Part shown: positions 10,001-19,196 of the stretch, in pieces
How the letters are laid out: each line of letters starts with the position of its first letter
Position numbering within the stretch: the stretch's first letter is position 1
Translations under genes and position numbers: made by a program
The notes under the pieces: model-generated
What the model saw: the letters and a program-made list of their open reading frames with translations, nothing else
What the model was told of the DNA's origin: nothing
Databases searched by the model: none
NCBI GenBank assembly: GCA_964585305.1
Contig: CAZPDM010000009.1
Coordinates: forward strand, 12,950 to 76,949
Direction: 5' to 3'
Origin: CAZPDM01 sp964585305
GTDB lineage: Bacteria > Planctomycetota > Uabimicrobiia > Uabimicrobiales > JABWCH01
Length of the DNA stretch: 64,000 nt

Positions 10001-11540
10001 TACGCTCTTTTGTAAGAAAATAACATCCTAAAACAACATCTTGGTTAGGAGCAATAATAGGTTTCCCATTTGCTGGAGAAAAAATATTATTTGTTGATAA
10101 CATCAGCGTTGTAGCTTCAACTTGAGCTTCGATAGAAAGTGGCAAATGTACAGCCATCTGATCACCATCAAAGTCAGCATTAAAGCCTGTACAAACGAGT
10201 GGATGTATCTTAATTGCATTACCTTCTATAAGTGTTGGTTCAAAAGCTTGAATACCCATACGATGTAAGGTTGGAGCACGGTTTAGTAAAACTGGGTGTT
10301 CATGGATAACTTCTTCGAGGATATCCCAAACTTGATCATCTTTCTTTTCCAACATTTTACGCGCACTTTTGATAGTTTGAGCACAACCATTTTCTTTTAG
10401 TTTGCGAATAATAAAAGGTTGGAATAACTCCAAAGCAATCTTTTTTGGTAAACCACATTGATGTAGTTTTAGTTCAGGTCCTACTACAATAACAGAACGT
10501 GCAGAATAATCAACACGCTTTCCAAGTAAGTTTTCACGGAATCGCCCTTGTTTTCCTTTAATCATATCAGTTAAGCTTTTCAAAGGACGATTTCCAGTAC
10601 CTAAAACAGGCCGACGGCAACGAGAATTATCAAATAAAGCATCTACTGATTGTTGAAGCATCCGTTTTTCATTTTTTATAATGACTTCTGGAGCATTCAT
10701 ATCAAGTAGTTTTTTAAGACGATTATTACGATTTATTAAACGGCGATAAAGATCATTTAAATCACTTGTTGCAAAATTTCCAGAATCTAATAAAACCAAG
10801 GGACGTAAATCAGGAGGAATTACTGGAATAACGCGAAGTATCATCCATTCAGGTTGATTACCTGAATCTTTGATCATTTTTATCAATTTTAATCTTTTAA
10901 TGATCTCTTTTTGTCTTTGTTTTGAGCCAGTTTTTTCAAACTGTTTTTGAAGCTCTTGAGAAACTTCATTTAAATCGAGATTTCTCAGCAACTCTCCAAT
11001 AGCTTCTGCCCCCATACCTGCCACAAAAGATTTTTCACCATATTTAATTTGGCATTCGTTATACTTACTTTCTGTAAGCAGATCATATTTCTTAAGTGGT
11101 GTATTTTTTGCATCTAAAACAGTATAGTCTTGGAAATAAATAATTCTCTCTAATGCGTTAATACGCATTCCTAGCAGTGTACTCATACGACTGGGCATGG
11201 CTTTAAAAAACCATATATGAGCTACTGGAGAAGCAAGATTGATATGTCCCATACGTTTGCGACGTATTCGAGAATGTGCAACCTTTACACCACAACGATC
11301 GCAAACTAATCCCTTATGTTTAATCCCTTTGTATTTACCGCAGTAGCATTCCCAATCGCGTTCTGTACCGAAGATTCTTTCGCAAAAAAGACCATCTTTT
11401 TCTGGCCGATATGAACGATAGTTAATAGTTTCTGGCTTTTTTACTTCGCCATAGGACCAGTTACGAATATCCTCAGGAGAAGCCAATTTAATAGTTACCG
11501 ACCCATAATCATTGATTCGATCGTAGGAAGCTTCTACCAT
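7041..11540 (-). CDS. rpoC: DNA-directed RNA polymerase subunit beta'
   Basis: Largest subunit of RNA polymerase, 1499 aa. The N-terminal zinc-binding CYCGKYKGIKHKGLVCDRCG is present. The catalytic Mg2+ motif NADFDGDQMAVHLPL is intact. The second zinc site (CEAPLGICAKCYG) and the trigger-loop region follow. The last ~40 residues form a tail very rich in His and Asp (8 His in 21 residues, then an Asp/Glu run), which is unusual for RpoC. Start: ATG at 11540 with AAGGAG 8 bases upstream; the longer frame from a TTG at 11558 would remove that spacing. It is the last gene of the transcription-translation block. Confidence 0.97.
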   Translation of the reverse strand: MVEASYDRINDYGSVTIKLASPEDIRNWSYGEVKKPETINYRSYRPEKDGLFCERIFGTERDWECYCGKYKGIKHKGLVCDRCGVKVAHSRIRRKRMGHINLASPVAHIWFFKAMPSRMSTLLGMRINALERIIYFQDYTVLDAKNTPLKKYDLLTESKYNECQIKYGEKSFVAGMGAEAIGELLRNLDLNEVSQELQKQFEKTGSKQRQKEIIKRLKLIKMIKDSGNQPEWMILRVIPVIPPDLRPLVLLDSGNFATSDLNDLYRRLINRNNRLKKLLDMNAPEVIIKNEKRMLQQSVDALFDNSRCRRPVLGTGNRPLKSLTDMIKGKQGRFRENLLGKRVDYSARSVIVVGPELKLHQCGLPKKIALELFQPFIIRKLKENGCAQTIKSARKMLEKKDDQVWDILEEVIHEHPVLLNRAPTLHRMGIQAFEPTLIEGNAIKIHPLVCTGFNADFDGDQMAVHLPLSIEAQVEATTLMLSTNNIFSPANGKPIIAPNQDVVLGCYFLTKERKGEIGEDSYIYSYDEIFQAYAHKKATLHTIIWYLLPETPKSEAPRIVPTPSEENIRGRFIRTTIGRVFFNNILPAGMPFYNKDLDKKSLNDIIADCYRYAGRKATLKLLDDMKTLGFRLATEAGISFSKDYLIIPGDKQQIIDKFQKEVASHEKAYSDGSSTEQERHNKIIDCWTQAREQVGKSMMETLAKDSGPDNHTFNPVHLMAASGARGSQEQIRQLAGMRGLMAKPNGSIIETPIIANFREGLKVLEYFSSTHGARKGLADTALKTADAGYLTRRLADVAQNVVVTQDDCGTLGGISKGEVKGKVKLSDNIRGRVARDDIYNKQTGEIIVKQNEIITDEIAKKIEDMGYQKIRVRSPLTCEAPLGICAKCYGMDLSRGKLVESGLAVGIIAAQSIGEPGTQLTMRTFHIGGVAQRQREESQVELPIKGTKMSFVFKNMNVATNKYGETVINQNASIDVTYEEIIDVPNEANIKVKDGMQIIAGTVLANKGKKEYKTTLAGIVKQIQKTNEATKITISTTENIQTQLGTILKPLPNIDRVIKDGDCLETKIFEGKNKIIIGTRDANSKPIFAEYDGIIRYEDIIQGITLRTDDKGANVIMENKGEKHPVIKIVDELGKTITYYQLPGKTLLEVKDGERVVRGTLLAKQPQETAGTQDITGGLPRVTEILEARRPKNPAVISEIDGKVELGEKRRGKRSIIVINQESGSKHEHLVPFGKQLLVHTGDYISAGEALVAGPKVPHDILRCCGAEALQEYLVEEIQGVYRSQNVKIDDKHIEIIITQMMRKVKVEKPGDTEFLAGSVIDKFRFHQVNDRVKTAGKNPASYKPLLLGITKASLQSESFISAASFQETTKVLTEASLAGRRDNLLGLKENVILGHMVPAGTGFKKHLRTKLIIEGKEVDENSVNKAPDEGETIDFPTVYQVEKEHKSIPIPDPEQTTFHEDHDHVDHDHDSNHNQEHDHDMDSDIEIDVDDGMDDFEN

Positions 11541-11664
11541 AGGAAAAACTCCTTGCAAACAGTTCTCTAAAATCGCCAGCCTTTTTAAAAAGGTGGCAAA
11601 CCATCTTTTTATACAGCTTCATAGAAAAAACTGTGATTTTTTTTAAGAAATTTTTTCAAATTAC

Positions 11665-11691
11665 GAGCTTGCAAAAAGAATTTGCAAGCTC
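11665..11691 (-). promoter_or_regulatory. Hairpin in the rpoB-rpoC spacer
   Basis: GAGCTTGCAAA (11665-11675) and TTTGCAAGCTC (11681-11691) form a perfect 11-bp stem 5 bases after the rpoB stop. There is no T tract on the - strand, so a processing or attenuation element is likelier than a terminator. The rest of the ~155-base spacer holds a short CCTTTTTAAAAAGG palindrome near 11580. Confidence 0.5.
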
Positions 11692-11696
11692 ATTTT

Positions 11697-14600
11697 TTAA
11701 CTCAAAGGGGACTGATTTATCTGTTGATTTTTAGGCTTCTTTTTATGAAGTTGCATATCAAGAGCTAAACCTTTAATTTCATGTGTTAAAACTTCAAATG
11801 ATACTGGAGTGCCTGGTTCTAATGTATTATCACCACGAACCATAGATTCGTAAATTTTTGTTCGGCCTTCAACATCATCAGATTTTACTGTAAGAAGCTC
11901 TTGTAAGATATTAGCAACACCATAAGCTTCCAAAGCCCATACTTCCATTTCGCCGAAACGTTGGCCACCAAATCTTGCTTTTCCGCCTAGCGGTTGTTGA
12001 GTAATTAAAGAATATGGTCCTATAGCGCGAGCATGAACTTTGTCATCTACTAAATGATGCAACTTCAACATATAAATGTAACCTACTGTAACTTTTTGTA
12101 AGAATGGTTCACCTGTTCTACCATCATACAAAACAGTTGTACCAAAGGCACCAGCAGTTATTGGATCGTTTTTTTTCTGTCCATCGCAAATTTTTACTTT
12201 AACTTCAGGAAGCTTATTTGCTTCCTGCAGAGAGGCTTCTATTTCTTTTTCTGTAGCACCGTCAAATACTGGTGTAATAGCTTGGAAACCTAGCATCTTT
12301 GCGCACCAGCCAAGATGAGTTTCTAAAATTTGGCCGACATTCATACGTGAAGGAACGCCAAGAGGATTAAGAATAATTTCAACGGGAGTGCCATCTTGTA
12401 AAAACGGCATATCTTCTTCTGGCAAAATTTTAGAAATAACACCTTTATTTCCATGTCGTCCTGCCATTTTATCGCCAACTGATAGAACACGTTTTGTGGC
12501 AATATAAACTTTAACAAGTTCTAATACTCCGTTTGGTAATTCATCTCCAGATTGCAATAGTGTTATATCTTTGGTTTTCATATCTTCTGCTTCGGATATT
12601 ATATCACCAAATTTTTTAATTGCTATCGCAACTTGCTCACGTTTTTGGATGTCGTCAATGTCAAGATTATAGCTATTCATCCTATCTTTGAGGGTTTTTA
12701 AATCTTTTAAAGAAGGTTCTTGTTCTGGTAATTCGATCTTGTCTTCAGTTCCTAATTCAATGGGAAGATGTCCTAAAATATCGCAAATTTTGCGGTGCAT
12801 TTTATATATGTTTTCTTTAAAAATTCTAAGATATTGTCGTTCAATATCGCGAATTTTTTCTTTAACTATTTCGGTTTCTTCTTCGTTTAATTTGATCTTT
12901 CTTGCGAATTTTTGAGTAGCAATAACAATTCCATCTACTCCGGAAGGAACTTCTAAGCTATCATTTTTAACATCTTCTCCAGCACGCCCGAAAATAGCAT
13001 GTAATAATTTTTCTTCGGGAGATAATTCTGATTTACTTTTAGGAGCTACTTTCCCAACTAAGATATCCCCTGATTTTACAATTGTTCCAATCTTTACAAT
13101 ACCTTCTTCATCAAGATTTTGCAAAGAACGATCTGATACATTAGGAATATCACGCGTAAACTCTTCTCTACCTAATTTAGTCTCTCTAATTTCTGCTTCA
13201 AATTCATCAATATGTATAGAAGTATAATAATCTTCTTTTACTAATTTATGAGAGACAATAATTGCGTCTTCAAAATTGTAGCCATCCCAAGGCATAAACG
13301 CTACAAGAACATTACGCCCAAGTGCTAATTCTCCATTACGAGTTCCAGCACCATCTGCAATTACCTGCCCTTTTTTGACTCTTTCGCCTTCACGTGCAAT
13401 TGTCTTTTGATTGAGACAAGTTCGCTCATTTAAACCAACAAATTTTCGTAAAACATATTCTCTAACAGGTTCTTGAGGATCATCAGGTTGAACAAGAATA
13501 CGTTGTCCATCAGACTTTAAGATAACCCCATCTACTTCCGAACGAATAGTCATACTAGAATTTTGAGCAATAGGGACTTCCATTCCTGTAGCGACTAATG
13601 GTGGTTCGGTAATAATAAGAGGAACTGCTTGGCGTTGCATGTTAGAACCCATAAGAGCACGGTTTGCATCGTCATGTTCCAAAAATGGGATTAAAGAAGC
13701 GGAAATACCAACTACTTGTTTAGGAGAAATATCGTAGTAATCAATTTTATCTGGAGTTACGTATTTATAATCACCATCTAAACGTGCAATGATTTTAGGT
13801 TGGACAAAAGTTCCATCGCTATTTAATGGAGTGTCTGCTGGAGCAAGAATTTTATGTTGCTCTTCATCTGCTCGTAAGTATACAACTTTATCGGTTACTT
13901 TTCCATTTTTTACAAGACGATATGGGGTTTTTAGGAATCCATATTCATCAATGCTAGCATAAATAGAAAGACTAGAAATTAGCCCGATGTTTGTACCTTC
14001 AGGTGTTTCGATTGGACATATTCTACCATAATGAGAAATATGAACATCTCGAACGTCAAAGCCTGCACGTTTTCGATTCAAACCGCCTGGACCAAGAGCA
14101 GAAAGGCGTCTTTCATGAGTAATTTGTGCAAGAGGATTTGTTTGATCAACTACTTGAGATAATTCTCCGCGTCCAAAGAAATAATCGATTGACGAAGAAA
14201 TAGTTTTCGCATTGATAAGACTCTTAGGAGTCATTGGTTCTTCTGTTTCTTGCGTACTCATTCGTTCTTGAATAGTTCGTTTGAGTTTCAAAAATCCTTT
14301 GCGAAATTCATCGCCTGCAAGTTCATTGATTGTACGAATTCGACGATTTCCTAAATGATCGATATCGTCTATTTCAAATCCTTCATCATTTTGGCGAAGG
14401 CCCATAATATAGCTAACCGCATGAATCATATCGTCTGGGGTTAAAACCATTTGGTTAGCATCTATAGTTTGATTGAATTTTCTATTTAAACGAAATCGTC
14501 CGACTCGTCCTAAACGATAGCGATTTGGATCTCTAAATTTATCACTAAAAAGAGTTTTAGCTTTTTCCAAAGAAAAAGGATTTCCAGGCCGAAATTTTGT

Positions 14601-15659
14601 ATAAAGTTTTCTCAAAGCAGCTTCATAGCCATCTTTTTCTGTTTCTTTTTCAATATCTCGGTTTGTGTCGCTAGTATTATCGTCATTAAGAGTATTTACA
14701 ATCAATGTATCTATCTTGTCATCATTTTTTTCTTTGCTATTTTTCTTTTTTAAGACTACTACACTTTTTAAATTACTTGAAATAATTGCGCTTGCGACAT
14801 GTTCAGTAATTAAAGTCCCTGCTGGGAAAGTCTTTTTTGAAATGTCGCCATCTTCCTCATTTTTTTGCACAATAATTGGTTCAGCGAGAATTCTGCCACT
14901 TAATTTTTTCTGAATATTAGCAATACGAGCATTAAGTTTTTCTTGATCAGAACGAGAAGTAGTTGATTTATCTTGATCAAATCGAGTGATTATTTTCTCT
15001 TGATCATAGAATAAAGCAAGAATTGCCTGATCTGTGGAATATTTTGGATCTAAAGCTCTTATAAAAGTTGTAATAGGAATTTTTCCACTCTTGTCAATTT
15101 GCATAACAAGGGTATCTTTTTTGGTAACATTAATATCAATCCAACTTCCACGTTCAGGAATGATCCAGCATATATAAAGATGCTTATCTCCTCCGTTGCT
15201 ATCCTCAGCAAAATCAACACCAGGAGAACGATGTAATTGACTTACAATAACACGTTCAGCACCATTAATAATAAATTCTCCACCACCAATCATGATAGGA
15301 ATTTCGCCTAGATAAACCTCTTCTTCCTCAGTTTTCTTCTCAATTTTATTAACAAGACGTACCCGGATTTTGAAAGGAGCACCATACGTTAATTTTAATT
15401 TGCGGCAGTCATCCGGGCTATAGCGCGGTTTTCCTAACTCGTATGCGATGTACTCAAGAACAAATTTTTCGTTATAACTTTCAATAGGGAAAATCTCGCG
15501 GATGATAGCCTCTAATCCCTTGTCTTTTTTACGGGAAATAGGAGGCAAATTCATTTGCAGAAAATCTTCGTAAGACTTCAATTGAAGTTCTACAAGATTC
15601 GGAACATCTAGGATTTCCTGACTTTTACCAAAATATTTCTGCCTAGGGAAAAATCTCAT
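11697..15659 (-). CDS. rpoB: DNA-directed RNA polymerase subunit beta
   Basis: Second-largest RNA polymerase subunit, 1320 aa. The rifampicin-pocket cluster reads LSQVVDQTNPLAQITHERRL followed by SALGPGGL. The equivalents of E. coli D516, H526 and S531 are unchanged and M515 is Val. The segments RAGFDVRDVHISHYGRICPIE and MAGRHGNKGVIS and the C-terminal GGKARFGGQRFGEMEVWALEA are present. A charged insertion of about 110 residues (Lys/Asp/Asn-rich, near 14600-14980) lies in the N-terminal half. Start: ATG at 15659 with AAGGA 6 bases upstream; the longer frame adds a non-conserved leader. Confidence 0.97.
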   Translation of the reverse strand: MRFFPRQKYFGKSQEILDVPNLVELQLKSYEDFLQMNLPPISRKKDKGLEAIIREIFPIESYNEKFVLEYIAYELGKPRYSPDDCRKLKLTYGAPFKIRVRLVNKIEKKTEEEEVYLGEIPIMIGGGEFIINGAERVIVSQLHRSPGVDFAEDSNGGDKHLYICWIIPERGSWIDINVTKKDTLVMQIDKSGKIPITTFIRALDPKYSTDQAILALFYDQEKIITRFDQDKSTTSRSDQEKLNARIANIQKKLSGRILAEPIIVQKNEEDGDISKKTFPAGTLITEHVASAIISSNLKSVVVLKKKNSKEKNDDKIDTLIVNTLNDDNTSDTNRDIEKETEKDGYEAALRKLYTKFRPGNPFSLEKAKTLFSDKFRDPNRYRLGRVGRFRLNRKFNQTIDANQMVLTPDDMIHAVSYIMGLRQNDEGFEIDDIDHLGNRRIRTINELAGDEFRKGFLKLKRTIQERMSTQETEEPMTPKSLINAKTISSSIDYFFGRGELSQVVDQTNPLAQITHERRLSALGPGGLNRKRAGFDVRDVHISHYGRICPIETPEGTNIGLISSLSIYASIDEYGFLKTPYRLVKNGKVTDKVVYLRADEEQHKILAPADTPLNSDGTFVQPKIIARLDGDYKYVTPDKIDYYDISPKQVVGISASLIPFLEHDDANRALMGSNMQRQAVPLIITEPPLVATGMEVPIAQNSSMTIRSEVDGVILKSDGQRILVQPDDPQEPVREYVLRKFVGLNERTCLNQKTIAREGERVKKGQVIADGAGTRNGELALGRNVLVAFMPWDGYNFEDAIIVSHKLVKEDYYTSIHIDEFEAEIRETKLGREEFTRDIPNVSDRSLQNLDEEGIVKIGTIVKSGDILVGKVAPKSKSELSPEEKLLHAIFGRAGEDVKNDSLEVPSGVDGIVIATQKFARKIKLNEEETEIVKEKIRDIERQYLRIFKENIYKMHRKICDILGHLPIELGTEDKIELPEQEPSLKDLKTLKDRMNSYNLDIDDIQKREQVAIAIKKFGDIISEAEDMKTKDITLLQSGDELPNGVLELVKVYIATKRVLSVGDKMAGRHGNKGVISKILPEEDMPFLQDGTPVEIILNPLGVPSRMNVGQILETHLGWCAKMLGFQAITPVFDGATEKEIEASLQEANKLPEVKVKICDGQKKNDPITAGAFGTTVLYDGRTGEPFLQKVTVGYIYMLKLHHLVDDKVHARAIGPYSLITQQPLGGKARFGGQRFGEMEVWALEAYGVANILQELLTVKSDDVEGRTKIYESMVRGDNTLEPGTPVSFEVLTHEIKGLALDMQLHKKKPKNQQINQSPLS

Positions 15660-16068
15660 CCTGCATCCTTGCAAAAATTGCCATCTATCTCCGACCAGAA
15701 ATGGACGGAGTTGCGGCAAAGGTTGGAACGATCAGACCGCACCATACCGTTTCATCAAAACTTGAATTTACCTTAAGTTTTGATTTATGAATGTTCTCGA
15801 AAAAAAATTAAATCCTATAAAAAATTTAATTGTTCTAACAAGAACAACTTCATAAAACGGTAGATTAAAAGCCATCCAATGGCTTAATGGAAAAATAATT
15901 AAGCTGAAAAATGGAATCTGCCAATCTACTTTATTATAAAATAAAGTGGATTCGCGGATTCCATTCACGGCTTGAGTCAATTTTATTATAACTATCAAAA
16001 TGTTGCTAATTTAGCAACATTTTGATAGAGTATAGTTCAACGCTAGTTTTTACAAACTATTAGTTAAA
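15660..16068 (-). promoter_or_regulatory. 409-base hairpin-rich spacer between rplL and rpoB
   Basis: No credible gene; one 76-codon frame here has no family resemblance or SD. It holds an 18-bp perfect palindrome (15992-16009 with 16011-16028, one central base) just after rplL. Further stems include ACTTTATT/AATAAAGT near 15930 and AAGCCAT/ATGGCTT near 15870. In E. coli the rplL-rpoB gap carries an attenuator and an RNase III site; this spacer may play the same role. Confidence 0.55.
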
Positions 16069-16503
16069 TTATATACCTTTGAGTTCAACTGTAGCACCAG
16101 CTTCTTCGAGTTGTTTTTTAACTTTTTCAGCTTCTTCTTTAGGTAATTTTTCTTTGACTGGCTTTGGAGCAGAATCAACTAATTCTTTGGCTTCTTTTAA
16201 ACCAAGGTTAGTTAATTCACGGACTACTTTGATAACTTGGATTTTCTTATCGCCAGCACCGGTTAAAATTACGTTAAAAGCGGTTGGTTCGGCTGGTTTT
16301 TCAGGTTCATCGCCTTTGCTTCCACCTGCAACAACAGCAACTGGAGCAGCAACAGCAGATACGTCAAAAGTTTTGCAGAAAAGATCGCGGAAAGATTTGA
16401 CGTCTAGTAAATTATAGCCCTTGAATACTTCAACCATTAGGGCATTTTTGTCATCAGTAGAAAGTTTTTTTACTTCTTCAAGGAGTTTGCTAATATCGCT
16501 CAT
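16069..16503 (-). CDS. rplL: 50S ribosomal protein L7/L12
   Basis: Stalk protein that recruits translation GTPases, 144 aa. The N-terminal dimerisation part (MSDISKLLEEVKKLSTDDKNA) is followed by an Ala/Val hinge with unusual charged residues. The conserved C-terminal domain contains FNVILTGAGDKKIQVIKVVR, GLKEAKELVDSAPKPVKE and GATVELK. It is longer than the usual ~120-130 aa because of extra residues before the hinge. Start at 16503 with GGGAGA upstream; the longer frame from 16551 lacks an SD. Confidence 0.96.
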   Translation of the reverse strand: MSDISKLLEEVKKLSTDDKNALMVEVFKGYNLLDVKSFRDLFCKTFDVSAVAAPVAVVAGGSKGDEPEKPAEPTAFNVILTGAGDKKIQVIKVVRELTNLGLKEAKELVDSAPKPVKEKLPKEEAEKVKKQLEEAGATVELKGI

Positions 16504-16655
16504 TATGTTCTCCCATTCAAAACTTGGACAGGATGGGATGTCGCTATCCAAATAAACAAAATTCGCTTAAAGACTAAAAGTGAGATTTACTAAATCTTAA
16601 GTTTTAGAGAAAGGAAAGACTTAAGTGTTGTGAGAAAAGGGAAGTTTTTTTATTA

Positions 16656-17177
16656 TTAATTTTTTTCAAGTTTTGCAATATGTGCATTAAAAGCATTTGG
16701 CAAACCTTGCATAGCTGCATTGACAGAACCCAAAATTTGTTGAAATGGGCTTTCGAAAGAAGCAGCCAAATTGGCAAGTAAAACTTCTTTTGGAGGAGTT
16801 TTGGAAAGTTCATCTACTTGTTTATCAGTAAGTAGCATACCATCCAAATATCCACCATGTATTTTAATAAGTTTAGTTTTCTTTGCAAATTCTAATAATG
16901 TTTTTGCAGTATCAACTGGTGTTTTTCCGCCATAAGCAATGGCCATAGAGCCTTTCATAATAGCAGCAACATCTTTATTAAAGAGTTGTTTGATTGCTAC
17001 ACCAGCGATAGTATTTTTTACTGCTTTGACGAACATATTTTGACTACGCAATTTACTACGAAGCATATAATTTTGTTCGCCAGTAAGATGGCCATAAGAA
17101 AAAATTACAAAGCTATTGATTTTTTCTAGCTTTTTTACAAGGTCTTGGGCCATCATTTTTCGAATTATTTTCGACAT
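16656..17177 (-). CDS. rplJ: 50S ribosomal protein L10
   Basis: Stalk base protein that binds 23S rRNA and carries the L7/L12 dimers, 173 aa. Family features are the N-terminal helix with SFVIFSYGHLTGEQ, the LRSKLRSQNMFVKAVKNT segment and the C-terminal L12-binding helix. It sits in the canonical position between rplA and rplL. Start at 17177 (MSKIIRKMM) with AGGTGG 7 bases upstream. In many bacteria L10 with L12 represses its own mRNA; the spacer to rplL contains a small nested hairpin near 16575-16605. Confidence 0.95.
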   Translation of the reverse strand: MSKIIRKMMAQDLVKKLEKINSFVIFSYGHLTGEQNYMLRSKLRSQNMFVKAVKNTIAGVAIKQLFNKDVAAIMKGSMAIAYGGKTPVDTAKTLLEFAKKTKLIKIHGGYLDGMLLTDKQVDELSKTPPKEVLLANLAASFESPFQQILGSVNAAMQGLPNAFNAHIAKLEKN

Positions 17178-17220
17178 AATAACGCCACCTTTCAAAGGGC
17201 TGAACAATTATAGTTATTGA

Positions 17221-17994
17221 CTATCGTTTGATTTCTAGTGCAACTCCAATACCCATAGTAGTTGAGAGAAATAGGCTTTGGATATATGTTCCCTTTGCCG
17301 TTGATGGACGTATATGTTTAATATGTTCAATGAAAGTTTCGATATTTGCTATCAAATTTTCTGCGGAAAAACTCTTTTTGCCGACTGGGGCATGGACATT
17401 ACCAAAACTGTCTGTACGATATTCCACTTTACCAGCTTTGAATTCTTGTACTGCTTTTGCAATATCTTCTGCAACAGTTCCTGCTTTAGGAGCTGGCATT
17501 TTGCCTTTTGGACCAAGAATTTTACCGAGTTTTCCAACATATTTCATCATAGATGGGTGGGCGATAGCAACATCGAAATCCAACCAATTTTCATTCTGAA
17601 TTTTATCTGCTAAATCTTTCGCACCTACCACATCAGCTCCAGCTTTTTGGGCTGCTTCGGCCATTTGTCCTTCAGCAAATGCGATAACTTTAACAGTCTT
17701 ACCAATTCCCTTTGGCAATGAAACTGAGCCACGTAATAATTGGTCAGATTTTTTAGGATCAACTCCCAACTTCATAGCAATTTGAACAGTTTCATCAAAT
17801 TTTGCGGACTTTGTAGATTTAAGAAGTGTTACTGCTTCTTCTAAAGTATATCGCTTGTTTGCGTCAACCAATGTTTTATTGGCAGTATGACGTTTGGAAA
17901 CTGGGCGAGGGTGAGAATGTCCGGGACGGCGGCGTTTCTTTTTTTCTTCCGCAGTTGGAGTTGGTTGTTTTTGGGTATTTTCTGGTTGAGTCAT
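17221..17994 (-). CDS. rplA: 50S ribosomal protein L1
   Basis: L1-stalk protein, 257 aa, involved in E-site tRNA release and translational control of rplKA. Signature segments are FDETVQIAMKLGVDPKKSDQ, LRGSVSLPKGIGKTVKV and GKLGKILGPKGKMPAPKAGT. The first ~45 residues are a Pro/Lys/Arg-rich extension (EEKKKRRRPGHSHPRP) not found in most L1 proteins. The start at 17994 has AAAGGT 10 bases upstream, in a small GGTA/TACC stem. Confidence 0.96.
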   Translation of the reverse strand: MTQPENTQKQPTPTAEEKKKRRRPGHSHPRPVSKRHTANKTLVDANKRYTLEEAVTLLKSTKSAKFDETVQIAMKLGVDPKKSDQLLRGSVSLPKGIGKTVKVIAFAEGQMAEAAQKAGADVVGAKDLADKIQNENWLDFDVAIAHPSMMKYVGKLGKILGPKGKMPAPKAGTVAEDIAKAVQEFKAGKVEYRTDSFGNVHAPVGKKSFSAENLIANIETFIEHIKHIRPSTAKGTYIQSLFLSTTMGIGVALEIKR

Positions 17995-18036
17995 CGGTAG
18001 AAATACCTTTCTATGCCGCTTCAAAACGGTTTAAAA

Positions 18037-18462
18037 CTATGCGATTACTTCCACCCCCATACTTCGGGCTGTGCCTTCAACAATGCGCATAGCATGTTCC
18101 ACATCAAAGGCATTCATAAATTTCATTTTCTTTTCGGCGATTTCCCGAACTTGGGCTTTGGTAACTTTGCCAATTTTATTGCGATTAGGAACTCCAGAGC
18201 CTTTTTCAATACCTGCTGCTTTTTTGAGAAGCACAGATACTGGAGGTCCTTTTACCAACATATCAAAGGTTTTGTCATTATAAACAGTCAGTACAACACC
18301 GACAGAATATCCTTTGAGGTCTTTGGTCGCTTCATTAAAACGTTGGACAAATTCACCAATTTTTACTTGGTGTTGGCCTAAAGCTGGACCTACTGGAGGT
18401 GCTGGTGTTGCTTGCCCGCCGGCAACTAAGAGGCGAACTTTCGCAATTACTTCCTTTGCCAT
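18037..18462 (-). CDS. rplK: 50S ribosomal protein L11
   Basis: GTPase-centre protein, 141 aa, normal length. The signature GQATPAPPVGPALGQHQVKIGEF is near the N-terminus, and FDMLVKGPPVSVLLKKAAG and the C-terminal NAFDVEHAMRIVEGTARSMG are conserved. Start at 18462 with AAAGG upstream. It lies between nusG and rplA in the universal order. Confidence 0.97.
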   Translation of the reverse strand: MAKEVIAKVRLLVAGGQATPAPPVGPALGQHQVKIGEFVQRFNEATKDLKGYSVGVVLTVYNDKTFDMLVKGPPVSVLLKKAAGIEKGSGVPNRNKIGKVTKAQVREIAEKKMKFMNAFDVEHAMRIVEGTARSMGVEVIA

Positions 18463-18505
18463 TGGATATCAATACCTTTCTGCATTTGGTTCAATTCGTC
18501 AATAT

Positions 18506-19171
18506 CTAAGTAGCAGAATTGCTTATATCTTCTACTTGTTGATATTGTAATTCAATCTTTGTCGAAGACCCGCTAAAAATTTCAACTTGGAGTTTTAATA
18601 TAGAATTAGCTTCATCAATTTCATCTACTACTCCAATATAATTTTCAAAAGAGCCTTCTTTAATTCTGACTTGCTGGCCTTTATAAAAGGCGGGTGTTTT
18701 ATTTTGAGGTTTTTCTTTGGCATGTTCACAAGTGAGTAGCATTCGTTCCACTTCGGCATCTGTCATAGAGCCTGCAAAGTCGCCAACACCAGGGGTATTT
18801 TTTACCATATAGTGGGTTTGCTCGGTTTTTATCATTTCTACCATAACATACCCAGGATACATTTTACGATAGCTAACTCGTTTACCCTTTTTAGGATCAA
18901 CAACTTTTTCTGTTGGAACAAGTACTTTAAATATCTTATCAGCCATCCCCATAGATTGAATTCGCGCTTCCAAATTAGAACGAACTTTATCTTCTTTCCC
19001 TGTTTGAACACGCAAAACATACCATCTAGGGATGAATTCTGGATCTTCAGGTATTGTTGTAGATTGAGGCAATCCCGAATTAAAATCTGTATTATTCAAC
19101 TTTGATAGCTGTGGTTTTTCATTTGGATCTGAGTTAATATTGGGGGTTGGTTCATTATTCGGGTTTAACAT
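18506..19171 (-). CDS. nusG: Transcription termination/antitermination protein NusG
   Basis: Binds RNA polymerase and couples transcription to Rho or the ribosome, 221 aa. The NGN domain (about residues 47-165) contains RWYVLRVQTGKEDKV, YRKMYPGYVMVEM and the NTPGVGDFAGS segment. The KOW domain (KGQQVRIKEGSFENYIGVV) ends the protein. The first ~45 residues are a low-complexity Asn/Pro/Ser extension. SD GAGGT precedes the ATG. It is followed by rplK and preceded by secE in the canonical order. Confidence 0.96.
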   Translation of the reverse strand: MLNPNNEPTPNINSDPNEKPQLSKLNNTDFNSGLPQSTTIPEDPEFIPRWYVLRVQTGKEDKVRSNLEARIQSMGMADKIFKVLVPTEKVVDPKKGKRVSYRKMYPGYVMVEMIKTEQTHYMVKNTPGVGDFAGSMTDAEVERMLLTCEHAKEKPQNKTPAFYKGQQVRIKEGSFENYIGVVDEIDEANSILKLQVEIFSGSSTKIELQYQQVEDISNSAT

Positions 19172-19196
19172 AATATTTACCTCAGTAATGATAAAA

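Noticed and set aside
14070..14170. Rifampicin-resistance substitution in RpoB
   Set aside because: The equivalents of D516, H526 and S531 are wild type; the Val at the M515 position alone is not good evidence for resistance.
15768..15998. 76-codon open frame on - between rplL and rpoB
   Set aside because: No SD, no family resemblance, and it lies in a hairpin-rich leader where open frames are chance products of AT-rich DNA.
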